Source: Cervus elaphus (lineage: Eukaryota > Chordata > Mammalia > Artiodactyla > Cervidae). From it: a stretch of 64,000 nt of DNA. The number at the start of each line of letters is the position of its first letter. The stretch's first letter is position 1. The stretch spans positions 5,456,001-5,520,000 of the forward strand of contig NC_057827.1 in NCBI RefSeq assembly GCF_910594005.1, written 5' to 3'. The notes below the pieces were generated by a model. The model did no database searches. It saw nothing but the letters and a program-made list of their open reading frames with translations, and was not told where the DNA came from. Both the position numbers and the translations under genes were made by a program. This document shows positions 43,146 to 53,774 of the stretch, in pieces.

Positions 43146-43770
43146 CTACTCCACTTATTGAAGATGTCTTTTCTCTATTATATAATCTTGCTTCCTTTGT
43201 CAAAGATTTGAGGCTATGATAAATAGCATTCTCTAATAATAAGCGACATTGAGCATCTTTTCATGTGTTTATTGGCCATCTGTATGTCTCCTTTAGAAAA
43301 ATGCCTGTTTAGGTCTTCTGCTCATCTTTTGATTGGGTCATTTATTTTTCTGATATTGAGCTGCATGAGATACTTGTATATTTTGAGGATTAATCCTTTG
43401 TCAGTTGCTTCATTTGCAATGATTTTCTCTCATTGTGACGGCTTTCTTTTCACCTTATTTATAGTTTCCTTTGGCGTGCAAAAGATTTTACATTTCATTA
43501 GATAGCATTTGTTTAGTTGTATTTTTATTTCCATTATACTAAGAGGTGAATCAAAGGATCTTGCTGTGATTTGTGTCAAAGAGCATTCTGCCTATATTTT
43601 CCTCTAAGAATTTTATAGTTTCTGGCTTTATATTTAGGTCTTTAATCTATTTTGAGTTCTTTGTATGTGCATGTGTATGATGTTAGGAAGTGTTCTAAAT
43701 TCATTCTTTTACATGTAACTGTCCAGTTTTCCCCTCACCACTTATTGAAGACGTTGTCTTTATTATATAA
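43146..43770 (-). mobile_element. L1 ORF2 C-terminal part (minus)
   Basis: Antisense L1 landmarks in order: GACATTGAGCATCTTTTCATG (43246), GGTCTTCTGCTCATC, TTAATCCTTTGTCAGTTGC, TCACCTTATTTATAGTTTCC, TTTAGGTCTTTAATCTATTTTGAG (43635) and CTGTCCAGTTTTCCCC. It is like the 2740-3329 copy in divergence. The text CTTATTGAAGA near 43157 and 43742 occurs on both sides. Confidence 0.82.
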
Positions 43771-44933
43771 TATTACCTTTTTTTGATACGATACTATTAT
43801 AAATCTTTTTATTTCAGTGTCTAATTTGTTGCTAATGCATGCATATGAAATTGACTTTTTCATGTCTTTGTATCCTGCCACTTTACTAATTCAACATATT
43901 AAGTATAATACGTGATAGGGGTTGTGTGTGTGTTTGTGTGTATAGATTCCTTCAGCTATGCTACACTGATGATGCTATACTTTGAGAAGAAAAAATTATT
44001 TGCCTATTTATATTCAGTTCACATGTCTTATTTTTCTTGATTTGTTGCACTGTCTAGAACCTCCTTGTGCTATTCCTAGTCTTACCAGAATATGATGCAT
44101 TATTTCATCATTGAACATGGTATTTTTCTACTCTATTGAGATAATATGTTTCATCTTTACATTTTACACTATTGTGGGTTACATTAATCAATTTCCAAGT
44201 ACTAGGCAAATCTTATATTGTTTTTCTTAAAAAATCCTCTGAGTTTCTAAGTGTTTCCTTAGAAGGACTTTTAGTCAAATTCCACTTATATAATATATAA
44301 TAGAAATATTCAGATTATATATTTATTGGATGAGGTTTGGCAGTTTGTTTCATTCAAGGAATTTGTCCATCTCCAATTTGTGGAATATGTTAATATAAAG
44401 CTTTTCATTACATTCCATTAGTGTTCCTTTAATACAATTTTTAAACTGTAGTGTTGTTGCCTCATTTATTATGGATATTGGTGATTTCTGTCCCTTCTAT
44501 TTTGATCCTGAACAGTTTGGCTAGAGAATTATCAATTTTCTTGATTTTTTAAAATAATAATTGTTTTTCATGGATAGTTTCTATTATCACCCTTCTTTCT
44601 GCTTCTTAATATTTGTAAATTCCTTTCTTCTACTTACTAAGGGTATATTTTGCTCCTTTTTTATTCTCATAAAATAGAAGTTGAGGTCATTGACTTGAGA
44701 TATTTCTTATTTACACCATACACGTTTAATTCTATAAATTTTCTTCTAAGAATTTTTTCAACAATACCCAACACATTTCACACATTTTTGTGTTTCTCCA
44801 TTTGATTTTTCTCCCTCTTGGTCTAATGAGTTGTTTTAAAGTATATTAATTTGTTTTTAATATTTGGAGACATTGTAGAAACCATTACATTATTGATTCC
44901 CAAATGAATTTCTTCATAGTCACAGAATAATAA
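43771..44933 (-). mobile_element. Ancient L1 RT/endonuclease-linker region (minus)
   Basis: Very AT-rich. Recognisable antisense landmarks are GTATCCTGCCACTTTACTAA (43870), TTTGGCTAGAGAATTATCAATTTTCTTGATTTTTT (44517), AGAAGTTGAGGTCATTGACTTGAG (44676) and TCTATAAATTTTCTTCTAAG (44732). No frame remains. Confidence 0.68.
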
Positions 44934-44935
44934 AC

Positions 44936-44962
<27 letters not shown>
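44934..44962. repeat. (GT)n microsatellite
   Basis: About 13 uninterrupted GT units. Confidence 0.95.
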
Positions 44963-44968
<6 letters not shown>

Positions 44969-45292
44969 TGGTTATGCTGTACTCTGTGCTGTGTGGGCTT
45001 TTCTCTAGTTATGGCAAGTAGGGGCTACTCTCTAGTTGTGGTGCACAGGCTTCTCATTGCAATGACTTCTCTTGTTGTGGAGCATGGACTCTAGGGTTTG
45101 TGGTCTTCAGTAGTTGTAGTACATGGACTCAGTAGTTGTGACTATCAAGCTTTAGAACACAGGCTAGATAGTTGTGGCTCTTGTGTCTAGTAGCTCTGCA
45201 GCATGTGAGATCTTCCCAGATCAGCGATCAAACCCGAATATCCTGCCTTGGCAAGTGGATTCTTTACCACTAAGACACCAGGAAATCCTCTT
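44963..45292 (-). mobile_element. CHR-type SINE (minus)
   Basis: Antisense CHR body: GGTTATGCTGTACTCTGTGC, TCTAGTTATGGCAAGTAGGGGC, CTTCTCATTGCAATGACTTCTC, TTGTTGTGGAGCATGG, and repeated TAGTTGTG units. It ends in the tRNA-like head ATCAAACCCGAATATCCTGC..CCACTAAGACACCAGG (45229-45290). Confidence 0.87.
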
Positions 45293-45584
45293 TCTTTCTT
45301 TACATAGATCAAAGTTTCTAAATAAACAATTTTATTTACCTCTGAAGAATTATTTAGAAGGTTTTAGAACGTAGGTTTGCTGATGAATAATTGTTCTGTT
45401 TTGGGTCTGCACATTTCCTCATTCTCCTTCACTTTTGAAGAATAATTTTGCTGATTTTAGATTTTATAGGATATAGAATTATTCAAGTATCAGTAGTTGT
45501 GTATCTGTTTTCAGTTTGGGTTGTTATATACTGAAGAATGTAATTTCTGGATCATATTCCATGGGCCATTCTAGACTTGTGCTG
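45293..45584 (-). mobile_element. Possible L1 ORF1-region remnant
   Basis: AATAATTTTGCTGATTTTAGATTTTATAGGATATAG near 45440-45477 resembles antisense L1 ORF1 C-terminal text. Otherwise degraded. Confidence 0.45.
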
Positions 45585-45798
45585 CATGCTCACATACTCA
45601 GTCATGTCCGACTCTTTGAGACACCATGGACTATAGTCTGCCATGGTCCTATGTCCATGGAATTTTCCAGGCAAGAATACTGGAGAAGGTTGCCATTTCC
45701 TACTCTGAGGGATCTTCCTGACCCAGGATTGAACCTGCATATCTTGGGTCTCCTGCATGAGCAGGTGGATTCTTTATCACTGCACAACCTGGAGAACC
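45585..45798 (-). mobile_element. Bov-tA SINE (minus)
   Basis: Antisense tail CTCAGTCATGTCCGACTCTTTG (45598), TCCAGGCAAGAATACTGGAGAAGG (45667), and head GGTGGATTCTTTATCACTGC (45764). Moderately diverged. Confidence 0.9.
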
Positions 45799-45874
45799 TA
45801 ATGCTTACCTTTTAAGTTCGTTTTTTCTCTCAAGTTTTATGGGGTATAATTGAAAAATAAAATTTATATATTTA

Positions 45875-47105
45875 CATAAATCACAGCAAGATCCTCTATG
45901 ATCCACCTCCCAGAATATTGGAAATAAAAGCAAAAGTAAACAAATGGGACGTAATGAAACTTAAAAGCTTTTGCACAACAAAGGAAACTATAAGCAAGGT
46001 GAAAAGACAGCCTTCAGATTGGGAGAAAATAATAGCAAATGAAGCAACAGACAAAGGATTAATCTCAAAAAGATACAAGCAACTCCTGCAGCTCATTTCC
46101 AGAAAAATAAATGACCCAATCCAAAAATGGGCCAAAGAACTAAACAGACATTTCCCCAAAGAAGACATACAGATGGCTAACAAACACATGAAAAGATGCT
46201 CAACATCACTCATTATCAGAGAAATGCAAATCAAAACCTCAATGAGGTACCATTACATGCCAGTCAGAATGGCTGCTATCCAAAAATCTACAAGCAATAA
46301 ATGCTGGAGAGGGTGTGGAGAAAAGGAACCCTCTTACACTGTTGGTGGGAATGCAAACTAGTACAGCCACTATGGAGAACAGTGTGGACATTCCTTAAAA
46401 AGCTGGAAATGGAACTGCCATATGACCTAGCAATCCCACTGCTGGGCATACACACCAAGGAAACCAGATCTGAAAGAGATATGTGTACCCCAATGTTCAT
46501 TGCAGCACTGTTTATAATAGCCAGGACATGGAAGCAACCTAGATGCTCATCAGCAGACGAATGGATAAGAAAGCTGTGGTACATATACACCATGGAATAG
46601 TACTCAGCCATTAAAAAGAATTCATTTGAATCAGTTTTAATGAGGTGGATGAAACTGGATCCCATTATACAGAGTGAAGCAAGCCAGAAAGAAAAACACC
46701 AATACAGTATACTAATGCATATATATGGAATTTAGAAAGATGGTAATGATAACCCTAAATGCAAGACAGAAAAAGAGACACAGATGTATAGAATAGACTT
46801 TTGGACTCTATGGGAGAAGGCGAGGGTGGGATGATCTGAGAGAACAGCATTCAAACATATCAAGGGTGAAACAGATTGCCAGTCCAGGTTTGATGCATGA
46901 GACAAGTGCTCTGGGCTGGTGCACTGGGATGACCCAGAGGGATGGGATGGGAATGGAGGTGGGAGGGGGGTTCAGGATGGGGAACACATGTAGATCCATG
47001 GCTGATTCCTGTCAATGTATGGCAAAAGCCACTACAATATTGTAAAGTAATTAACCTCCATCTAGTAAAAATAGTTGGGAGAAAAAAATAAAATTTAAAA
47101 AAATG
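45875..47105 (+). mobile_element. L1-BT-like element, 5'-truncated (1.2 kb)
   Basis: Starts in ORF2 at TAAATCACAGCAAGATCC and ends after the L1-BT 3' UTR and A-tail (AAATTTAAAAAA). Candidate TSD ATATATTTA at 45866-45874 and 47106-47114, inside an older L1-like AT-rich sequence. Confidence 0.9.
45894..46600 (+). pseudogene. L1 ORF2 C-terminal remnant
   Basis: Frame 45918-46361 (MEIKAKVNKWDVMKLKSFC, LNRHFPKEDIQMANKHMKRC, SNKCWRGCGEKE) shifts by one base near 46325 into frame 46301-46600 (TLLHCWWECKLVQPLWRTV, MFIAALFIIARTWKQPRC, WYIYTME). It ends at TAG near 46598 where intact L1s continue YYSAIKK. Confidence 0.88.
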
Positions 47106-47270
47106 ATATATTTAAAGAGTAAAATATGATGATTTGACATATATAATTAAGTTAGTTAGCATTTACATTTATGAGGAACTGCCAACCAATATGGTTGTCC
47201 TCACTTTATAAGGGTTCCACTTTCCCCACATACTTGTCAACTCTTGTTATAGTCTTTGATTCTTTTTATC
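47106..47270. other. Degraded sequence, probable old L1 3' end
   Basis: AAGAGTAAAATATGATGATTTGACATATAT and CTCTTGTTATAGTC-type text resemble an old L1 tail. No reliable boundaries. Confidence 0.4.
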
Positions 47271-47614
47271 TATTTTTTTATTTTTTAAAAAAATTATTTG
47301 AATACAGTTGATTTACAATGTTTTATTAGCTTTAGATGTACAACAAAGTGGATTAGTTACACATATATCCATTATTTTTGCAAATTATTTTCCCATATAG
47401 GTCATTATAGAATATTGAATAAAGTTTCCTGTGATATACAGTAGGTCCATATTAGTTATCTATTTTACATGTAATAGTGTGTATATGTAAATCCCAGTCT
47501 CATAATTCATACTTCTCCCCACGTTTCCACTTTGGCAAATGTTTTATTTCAAGATCTGTGAGTCTGTTTCTTTTTGGAAATATGTTCCTTTTTATTAGAT
47601 TCTACATATAAGTG

Positions 47615-48246
47615 CAGGTTTGATGACGACCTACAAGATCTTCTAGAACACCCAGGAAAGATGTCATTTTCATTATTGGGGACTGGAATGCAAAAGTAGG
47701 AAGTCAAGAGATACCTGGAGTAGCAGGCAAATTTGGCCTTAGAGTACAAAACAAAGCAGGTCAAAGGCTAACAGAGTTTTGCCAAGAGAACACACTGGTC
47801 ATAGCAAACACACTCTTCCAAGAACACAAGAGAAGACTCTACTTATGGACATCACCAGGTGGTCAATACCAAAATCAGACTGATTATATTCTTTGCAGCC
47901 AAAGAGGGAGAAGCTCTACACAGTCAGCAAAAACAAGACTGGGAACTGACTGTGTCTCAGATCATGAACTCCTTATTGCCAAATTCAGACTTAAATTGAA
48001 GAAAGTAGGGAAAACCACTAGGCCATTCAGTTATGACCTAAATCAAACCCCTTATGATTATAAAGTGGACGTGACAAATAGATTTAAGGGATTAGATCTG
48101 ATAGACAGATTGCCTGAAGAACTGTGGACAGAGGTTCAAGACATTGTACAGGGGGCAGTGATCAAGACAATCCTCAACAAAAAGAAATTTAAAAAGGGAA
48201 AATGGTTGTCTGAGGAGGCAGACATTTGTACCATTTTTTAAATTGC
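47615..48246 (+). mobile_element. BovB internal fragment lacking the 3' end
   Basis: BovB endonuclease-connector text (about 47624-48220) flanked by ACATATAAGTG at 47604-47614 and 48247-48257. The host L1 text ending in this 11-mer is present on both sides for about 35 bp (diverged further out), so 48220-48246 is probably duplicated L1. BovB stops at TGTCTGAGGAGG with no RT and no 3' terminus. Confidence 0.85.
47640..48220 (+). pseudogene. BovB endonuclease C-terminal and connector remnant
   Basis: Reads the endonuclease motif IIGDWNAKVGSQEIPGVAGK near 47667-47730, then LTEFCQENTLVIANTLFQ and RRLYLWTSPGGQYQ. The end of the endonuclease (SDHELLIAKFRLKLKK) is at about 47960-48010. Frame 47996-48241 covers the connector (GLDLIDRLPEELWTEVQDIV). 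Fairly open in two or three frames, but neither the N-terminus nor the RT is present. Confidence 0.85.
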
Positions 48247-49037
48247 ACATATAAGTGACATCATATAATTTTGTATTTCTTTATCTGACTTATTTCACTT
48301 AATATGATAATTTCTAGGTCCATACATGTTTCTGCAAGTGGAATTATTTCACTCTTTTGTATGCCCAAGTAATATTCCTTTGTATACATATACCACATCT
48401 TTATCAATTAATCTGTGAGTGGACATTTATGTTGCTTCCCTGTCTTGGCTACTGTAATTGGTGTTGCTACAAACATCAGGCTGCATGTATCTTTTCAAAT
48501 TAGAATTTTCTCTAGATATAAGCCCAAGAGTGGAATTACAAGATCTGTATTTTTATTTTTTTAAAGAACCTCTATACAGTTTTCCTTAGTGGCTTCACCA
48601 ATTTATATTCTCATCAACAGTATAAGAGGGTTCCCTTTTATCCATACCAACTTCAACATTTATTTTTTGTAGATTTTTGATAATGATCATTCTGACTGGT
48701 GTGAGATTATAATCTCGTTGTCATTTTAATTAGATTTCTCTAATAAATAGTGATGTTGAGCATCTTTTCATGTGCATGTTGTCCATGCACATGAATACAT
48801 ACAGACGTATGTATTCTTTGGAGAAATATTTATTAGATTAGGTCTTATGATCATTTTTTGATATGGACTTATATGAGGTGTTTATATTTTTGAACATTCA
48901 CTCACTGTTCACATGATTTGAAAATATTTTCTCCAATTCTGTAGTTGTCTTTTAGAACTTTCATGTTTACTTAGGTCATATTTGTTCATTTTTTTTTATA
49001 TTTGTTCATTTTTGTTTTTATTTGATTACTTTATGGT

Positions 49038-49246
49038 GCTAGTGGTTTAATCTCAAAGTCGTGCCCAACCCTTGCAATCCCATGGACTGCCTGCCAGGCT
49101 CCTCTGTCCATGGGATTCTCCAGACAAGAATACTGGAATGGGTTGTCATTTCTTTCTCCATGGGATCTTTCCATCCCAGGAATCAAACCCAAGTCTCCTG
49201 CATTGCAGACAGATGATTTACCAACTGAGCTATGAGGGAAGCCCAT
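49038..49246 (-). mobile_element. Bov-tA SINE (minus)
   Basis: Antisense tail TCAAAGTCGTGCCCAACCCTTGCAATCC, body GACAAGAATACTGGAATGGG, head ACCAACTGAGCTATGAGGGAAGCCC (49220-49244). Inserted in the minus-strand L1. Confidence 0.9.
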
Positions 49247-49745
49247 AGTTTCACTCTATGGGACAGATCTGAAAATTGCTATAATTTATTTAAAAGATTC
49301 TTCTGCCTATGTTTTTCTCTAGGATTTTTATAGTATCCTGTTATATGTTTAGATCTTCAATTCATTTTGAGTCTATTTTTCTATATGGTGTTAGAGAATG
49401 TTCTGGTTTAATTCTTTTCATGTAGCTGTCCAGTCTTCACAGCACCACTTACTGGAGAGATTGTCTTTTCTAAATTGTATATTCTTGCCTCCTTTGTTGT
49501 AGATGAATTGACCATAATTTCATGGGTTTATTTCTGGGATTTTTATCCTGTCCCATTGATCTATCTGTTTTTGTGTCAGGACTATACTCTTTTAGTGATC
49601 ATAGCTTTATGTCAGGGAAGTCAGGGAGCCTGATCCCTCCTTTAGCCACTTTTTATATTTATTTTTTTGTGTTGAGACTAATCATATGTTTTGTATACTA
49701 GACACTTACTTGATATAAGATTTGAAAATATTTTCTCCCAGAAGG

Positions 49746-51208
49746 TTGGGAGTAGTCAAGATTATGGAATAGGAGGATGTGGAATTCACTTTTCCTCACA
49801 ATTATATCAAGAATATATCCACAAATTGAACAGTTCTCACAGAACACCTGCTGAACGGTAGTGGAAGACCTTGGACACCTAAAAAGGACAAGAAAAATCC
49901 CCATGCAAATGGCTAGGATGAAAGAAAGAAGAAAAAATATTATAGGAAATGGGAAGGGATAAGCACCTATGGTTCAGAGTTGAAGGTGAAGAGAGGTTCC
50001 TGCATTCAAAGAAACCCCCACATGGTGGAGAAATCAGCTGGGACAAAGAAGAAACTTCAGAATAAATTTAAAGTGATAAAAGGGGAAAACATACAACCAA
50101 TAGTACTCCATCCAGTAAGGATCTCATTCAGATGCAATGAAGAAATCAAAGCTTTAAGGGCAAGGAAAAGCCAAGAGAATTCAGCACCTCAAACCAGCTT
50201 TAGAACAAATGCTAAAGGAAATTCTCTAGGCAGGAAACACAATGGAAGAAAAAGAACTACAAAAGAAACACAAAACTATTAAGAAAATGACAATAGGATA
50301 ATCCATATCCATAATTATCCAAAATGTAAATGGATTAAATGCCCCAAATAAAAGACACAGATGGTGAATGGATACAAAAACAAGGCCCATGTATGTGCTG
50401 CCCACTAGAAACTCAATTCAGACCTAAGAACACATACAGATTGAAAGTGATGTCATGAAAAGAGGTATTTGAAGCAAATGGAAATCAAAAGAAAATGAGT
50501 AGCAATACTCATATAAGATAAAATAGGCTTTATGTAAAGACAATTACAAAAGACAGAGAAGGACACTACATAATGACACAGGGATCAATCCAAGAAGAAC
50601 AGATGACAACTGTAAATATTTATACACCCAACATAGGGGAACTTCAGTACATAAGTCAAATGCTGAAAGCCATAAAAGGGCAAATTGATAGTAAAAAGTA
50701 ATAGTATTAGATTTTAACTTATTTCCAGACAGAAACTTAATAAGGAAGTGCAGGTCTTATATGACACATTAGAACAGATAGACTTAGTTGATATTTACAG
50801 GCAAACTATATCTGCAAGCAGCAGGGTATATTTTCTTCTCAAACACACACAGAACATTCTCCTGGATAGGTCCTATCTCAAGTCACAAATAAAGCTTCAG
50901 TAAATTTTTAAAAGTTGAAATTGTAGCAAGCATCTACTCTGCTCACAATGCTATGAGATTATAAATCAATTACAGGGGAAAAAAAACCTTTTAAAAAAAA
51001 ACACATGGAGGTTAAACAATATGCTGCTAAATAACTAATGGGTCACTGAAGAAATCAAAGATGAAATAAAACACTACATAGAGACAAATGGCAATAAAAA
51101 ATGCAATGACTGACAACCTATGGGATGAAGCAAAAGCAGTTTTAAGAGGAAAGTTCATTCAATATAATCATACCTTAAGAAACAAGGAGAACTCAAACAA
51201 CCTAAACT
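49746..51208 (+). mobile_element. Older L1 (plus): 5' UTR joined to ORF1 end and ORF2 start
   Basis: 49746-50040 matches the L1 5' opening (CAAGATTATGGAATAGGAGG, ACAGAACACCTGCTGAACGG). It then jumps near 50045 to the ORF1 C-terminal text (AAAGTGATAAAAGGGGAAAAC, frame 49980-50282), skipping most of ORF1. ORF2 starts near 50287 with degraded endonuclease text (50320-50950). It continues beyond the BovB at 51217 and later insertions. Confidence 0.78.
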
Positions 51209-51216
51209 CACACTTC

Positions 51217-51427
51217 AGCTCAGTTCAGTTCAGTCATTCAGTCGTGTCCAACTGTTTGTGACTTTATGGACTGCAGCACATCAGCCTTCCCTGTCCATCA
51301 CCAACTCCCAAGATTACTCAGACCCATGTCCATTGAGTCAGTGTTGCCATCCAACCATCTCATCCTCTGTCATCCCATTTCCCTCCCACCTTCAATCTTT
51401 CCCAGCATCAGGGTCTTTTCAAATGAG
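51217..51427 (-). mobile_element. BovB 3' tail (211 bp) with 8-bp TSD
   Basis: Antisense BovB end from CAGCTCAGTTCAGTTCAGTC to CTTTTCAAATGAG. Flanked by TCACACTT at 51209-51216 and 51428-51435, inside L1 ORF2. Confidence 0.92.
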
Positions 51428-51435
51428 TCACACTT

Positions 51436-51944
51436 AGCAACTAGATAAAGAAGAACAAAGAAAACCCAGTTAGTAGGAGCAAAGAAATCATGAAGATCAA
51501 ACAAGAACTAAATGAAAAAAGATATGAATAAAACAATAGCAAAGCTGGTTCTTTGAAAACATAAATAAAATTGATAAACTTTTAGCCAGACTCATTAAGA
51601 AAAAAAAGGAGAGGACTCAAATCAATAAATTACAAATGAAAAAGGAGAATTAACATCTGACAACACCAAAATGCACAGGATAATAAGAGATACATAAACA
51701 TACTCCAATAAAGTAAAAGACCTGGAAGAAATAAACAAATTCATAGAAAGGTTGCTGCTGCTGCTATTGCTTCAGTCATGTCCGGCTCTGTGCAATGCCA
51801 TAGATGGTAGCCCAGGCTCCTTTGTCCCTGGGATTCTCCAGGTAAGAATAACTGGAGTGGGTTGACATTTCCTTCTCCATCATAGAAAGGTATGAGCTTC
51901 TAAGACTGATTCAAGAAGAAAATAGAAAAGAAGAAAAAGAAAAT
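51436..51944 (+). mobile_element. Older L1 (plus), ORF2 continued
   Basis: AGCAACTAGATAAAGAAGAACAAAG through TAAGAAAAAAAAGGAGAGGACTC (51595) is the L1 endonuclease-RT linker. Interrupted by a BovA monomer (51753-51879) and then by a younger L1 at about 51945. Confidence 0.78.
51753..51879 (-). mobile_element. BovA monomer SINE with 12-bp TSD
   Basis: A 127-bp single BovA unit in antisense with GCTGCTGCTGCT (51753-51764) as the reversed AGC tail and a GGAGAAGGAAATG start (reverse complement at 51867-51879). Flanked by the perfect TCATAGAAAGGT at 51741-51752 and 51880-51891. Monomeric, unlike the dimeric BOV-A2 at 8814. Confidence 0.88.
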
Positions 51945-52106
51945 TGCTATACAACCCAGCAATCCCAGTGTTGGGCATCCACGCGGAGGAAACCAGAATT
52001 TAGGGAGTCACGTGTACTGCAATACTCATGGCAGCACTGTTTACAATAACTGGGACATGGAAGCAACCTAGATGCCCATGGGCAGACGAATGGATAAAGA
52101 GGTTCT

Positions 52107-53772
52107 GGTCAGTTCAGTTCAGTTCAGTCGCTCAGTTGTGTCCGACTCTTTGTGACCCCATGACTCACAGCACGCCAGGCCTCCCAGTCCATCACCAGCT
52201 CCCAGAGTTTATGAAAACTCACGCCCATCGAGTCGGTGATGCCATCCTGCCATCTCATCCTCTGTCGTCCCCCTCTCCTCCTGCCCCCAATCCCTCCCAG
52301 CATCCAGGTCTTTTCCAGTGAGTCAACTCTTTGCATGAGGTGGCCAAAGTACTGGAGTTCAGCTTCAGCATCAGTCCTTCCAATGAACACCCAGGACTGG
52401 TCGCCTTTAGGACGGACTGGTTGGATCTCCTTGAAGTTCAAGGGACTCTCAAGAGTCTTCTCCAACACCACAGTTCAAAAGCATCAATTTTTCGGTGCTC
52501 AGCTTTCTTCACAGTCCAATTCTCACACCCATACATGACCTCTGGAAAAACCACAGCCTTGACCAGATGGGCCTTTGTTGGCAAAGTAATGTCTCTGCTT
52601 TTTAATATGATATCTAGGTTGGTCATAGCTTTTCTTCCAAGGAGTAAGCGTCTTTTAATTTCATGGCTGCAATCACCATCTGCAGTGATTTTGGAGCCCA
52701 AAAAAATAAAGTCTGACACTGTTTCCACTGTCTCCCCATCTATTTCCCATGAGGTGATGGGACCAGATATCATGATCTTAGTTTTCTGAGTGTTGAGCTT
52801 TAAGCCAAATTTTCACTCTCCTCTTTCACTTTCATCAAGAGGCTCTTTAGTTCTTCTTCACTTTCTGCCATAAGGGTGGTGTCATCTGCATATCTGAGGT
52901 TATTGATATTTCTTCCAGCAATCTTGATTCCAGCTTGTGCTTCTTCCAGCCCAGGGTTTCTCATGATGTACTCTGCATATAAGTTAAATAAGCAGGGTGA
53001 CAATATACAGCCTTGACATACTCCTTTTCCTGTTTGGAACCAGTCTGTCGCTCCATGCACAGTTCTAACTGTTGCTTCCTGACCTGCATACAGGTTTCTC
53101 AAGAGGGAGGTCAGGTGGTCTGGTATTCCCATTGCTTTCAGAATTTTCCACAGTTTATTGTGATCCACACAGTCGAAGGCTTTGGCATAGTCAATAAAGC
53201 AGAAATAGATATTTTTCTGGAACTCTCTTGTTTTTTTGATGGTCCAGTGGATATTGGCAATTTGATCTCTGGTTCCTCTGCCTTTTCTAAAACCAGCTTG
53301 AACATTTGGAAATTCACAGTTCACATATTGCTGAAGCCTGGCTTGGAGAATTTTGAGCATTACTTTACTTGCGTGTGAGATGAGTGCAACTGTGTGGTAG
53401 TTTGAGCATTCTTTGGGATTGTCTTTCTTAGGGATTAGAATGAAAACTGACCTTTTCCAGTCCTGTGGCCACTGCTGCATTTTCCAAATTTTCTGGCATA
53501 TTGAATGCAGCAGTTTCACAGCATGATTTTTCAGGATTAGAAATAGCTCAACTGGAATTCCATCACATCCACTAGCTTTGTTAGTAGTGATGCTTTCTAA
53601 GGCCCACTTGACTTCACACTCCAGGATGTCTGGCTCTAGGTGAGTGATCACACCATTGTGATTATCTGGGTCATGAAGATCTTTTCTGTACAGTTCTTCT
53701 GTGTATTCTTGCCACCTCTTAATACTTTCTGCTTCTGTTAGGTCCATATCATTTCTGTCCTTTATCGAATCC
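52107..53772 (-). mobile_element. BovB (minus), 1.67 kb, no TSD, target loss
   Basis: Canonical 3' end CAGTTCAGTTCAGTCGCTCAG at 52113-52133 and a 5' truncation in the connector (ATCGAATCCATCTT, 53764-53777). Host L1 text stops at GGTTCTGGT and resumes at ATTACTCAGC. The ~19 bp lying between these points in the L1s at 46581-46600 and 58822-58841 is missing and no direct repeat is seen. Confidence 0.92.
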
Positions 53773-53774
53773 AT
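52124..53774 (-). pseudogene. BovB RT, best preserved with RT fingers-palm-thumb
   Basis: A 324-codon frame (53774-52800) carries DLTEAESIKRWQEYTEEL, the RT start (SGCDGIPVEL, WPQDWKRSVF), KAFDCVDHNKLWKILK with the first catalytic Asp, KGVCQGCILSPCLFNLY, and YADD at 52881-52892. It ends at KEESENLA-stop after a frameshift. The next frame (52773-52438) holds GPITSWEIDGETVETVSDF to WCWRRLLRVP, and the last (52471-52124) the C-terminus ending KSRTQLSD. All RT catalytic residues are present. The endonuclease is missing and at least two frameshifts remain. Confidence 0.93.

Larger units (their letters stand above)
47271..49735 (-). mobile_element. L1 (minus), 3' UTR to ORF2 middle, interrupted twice
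   Basis: 3' UTR landmarks: ATACAGTTGATTTACAATG (47303), ATACAGTAGGTCCATATTAG (47436), GTGAGTCTGTTTC. ORF2 antisense landmarks: CATTCTGACTGGTGTGAGATTATAATC (48687), GTGATGTTGAGCATCTTTTCATGTG (48749), CTTCAATTCATTTTGAGTC (49353), CTGTCCAGTCTTCACAGCACC (49426). A BovB fragment (47615-48246) and a Bov-tA (49038-49246) interrupt it. Confidence 0.82.

Noticed and set aside
42877..43161. 94-codon frame as a small gene
   Set aside because: No start context, conserved domain or coding bias, and it runs into L1 sequence at its end.
52800..53774. 324-codon frame as a domesticated RT gene
   Set aside because: It ends by frameshift inside the RT thumb, the element is 5'-truncated, and nothing suggests a host promoter or splicing. 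Ordinary dead BovB.
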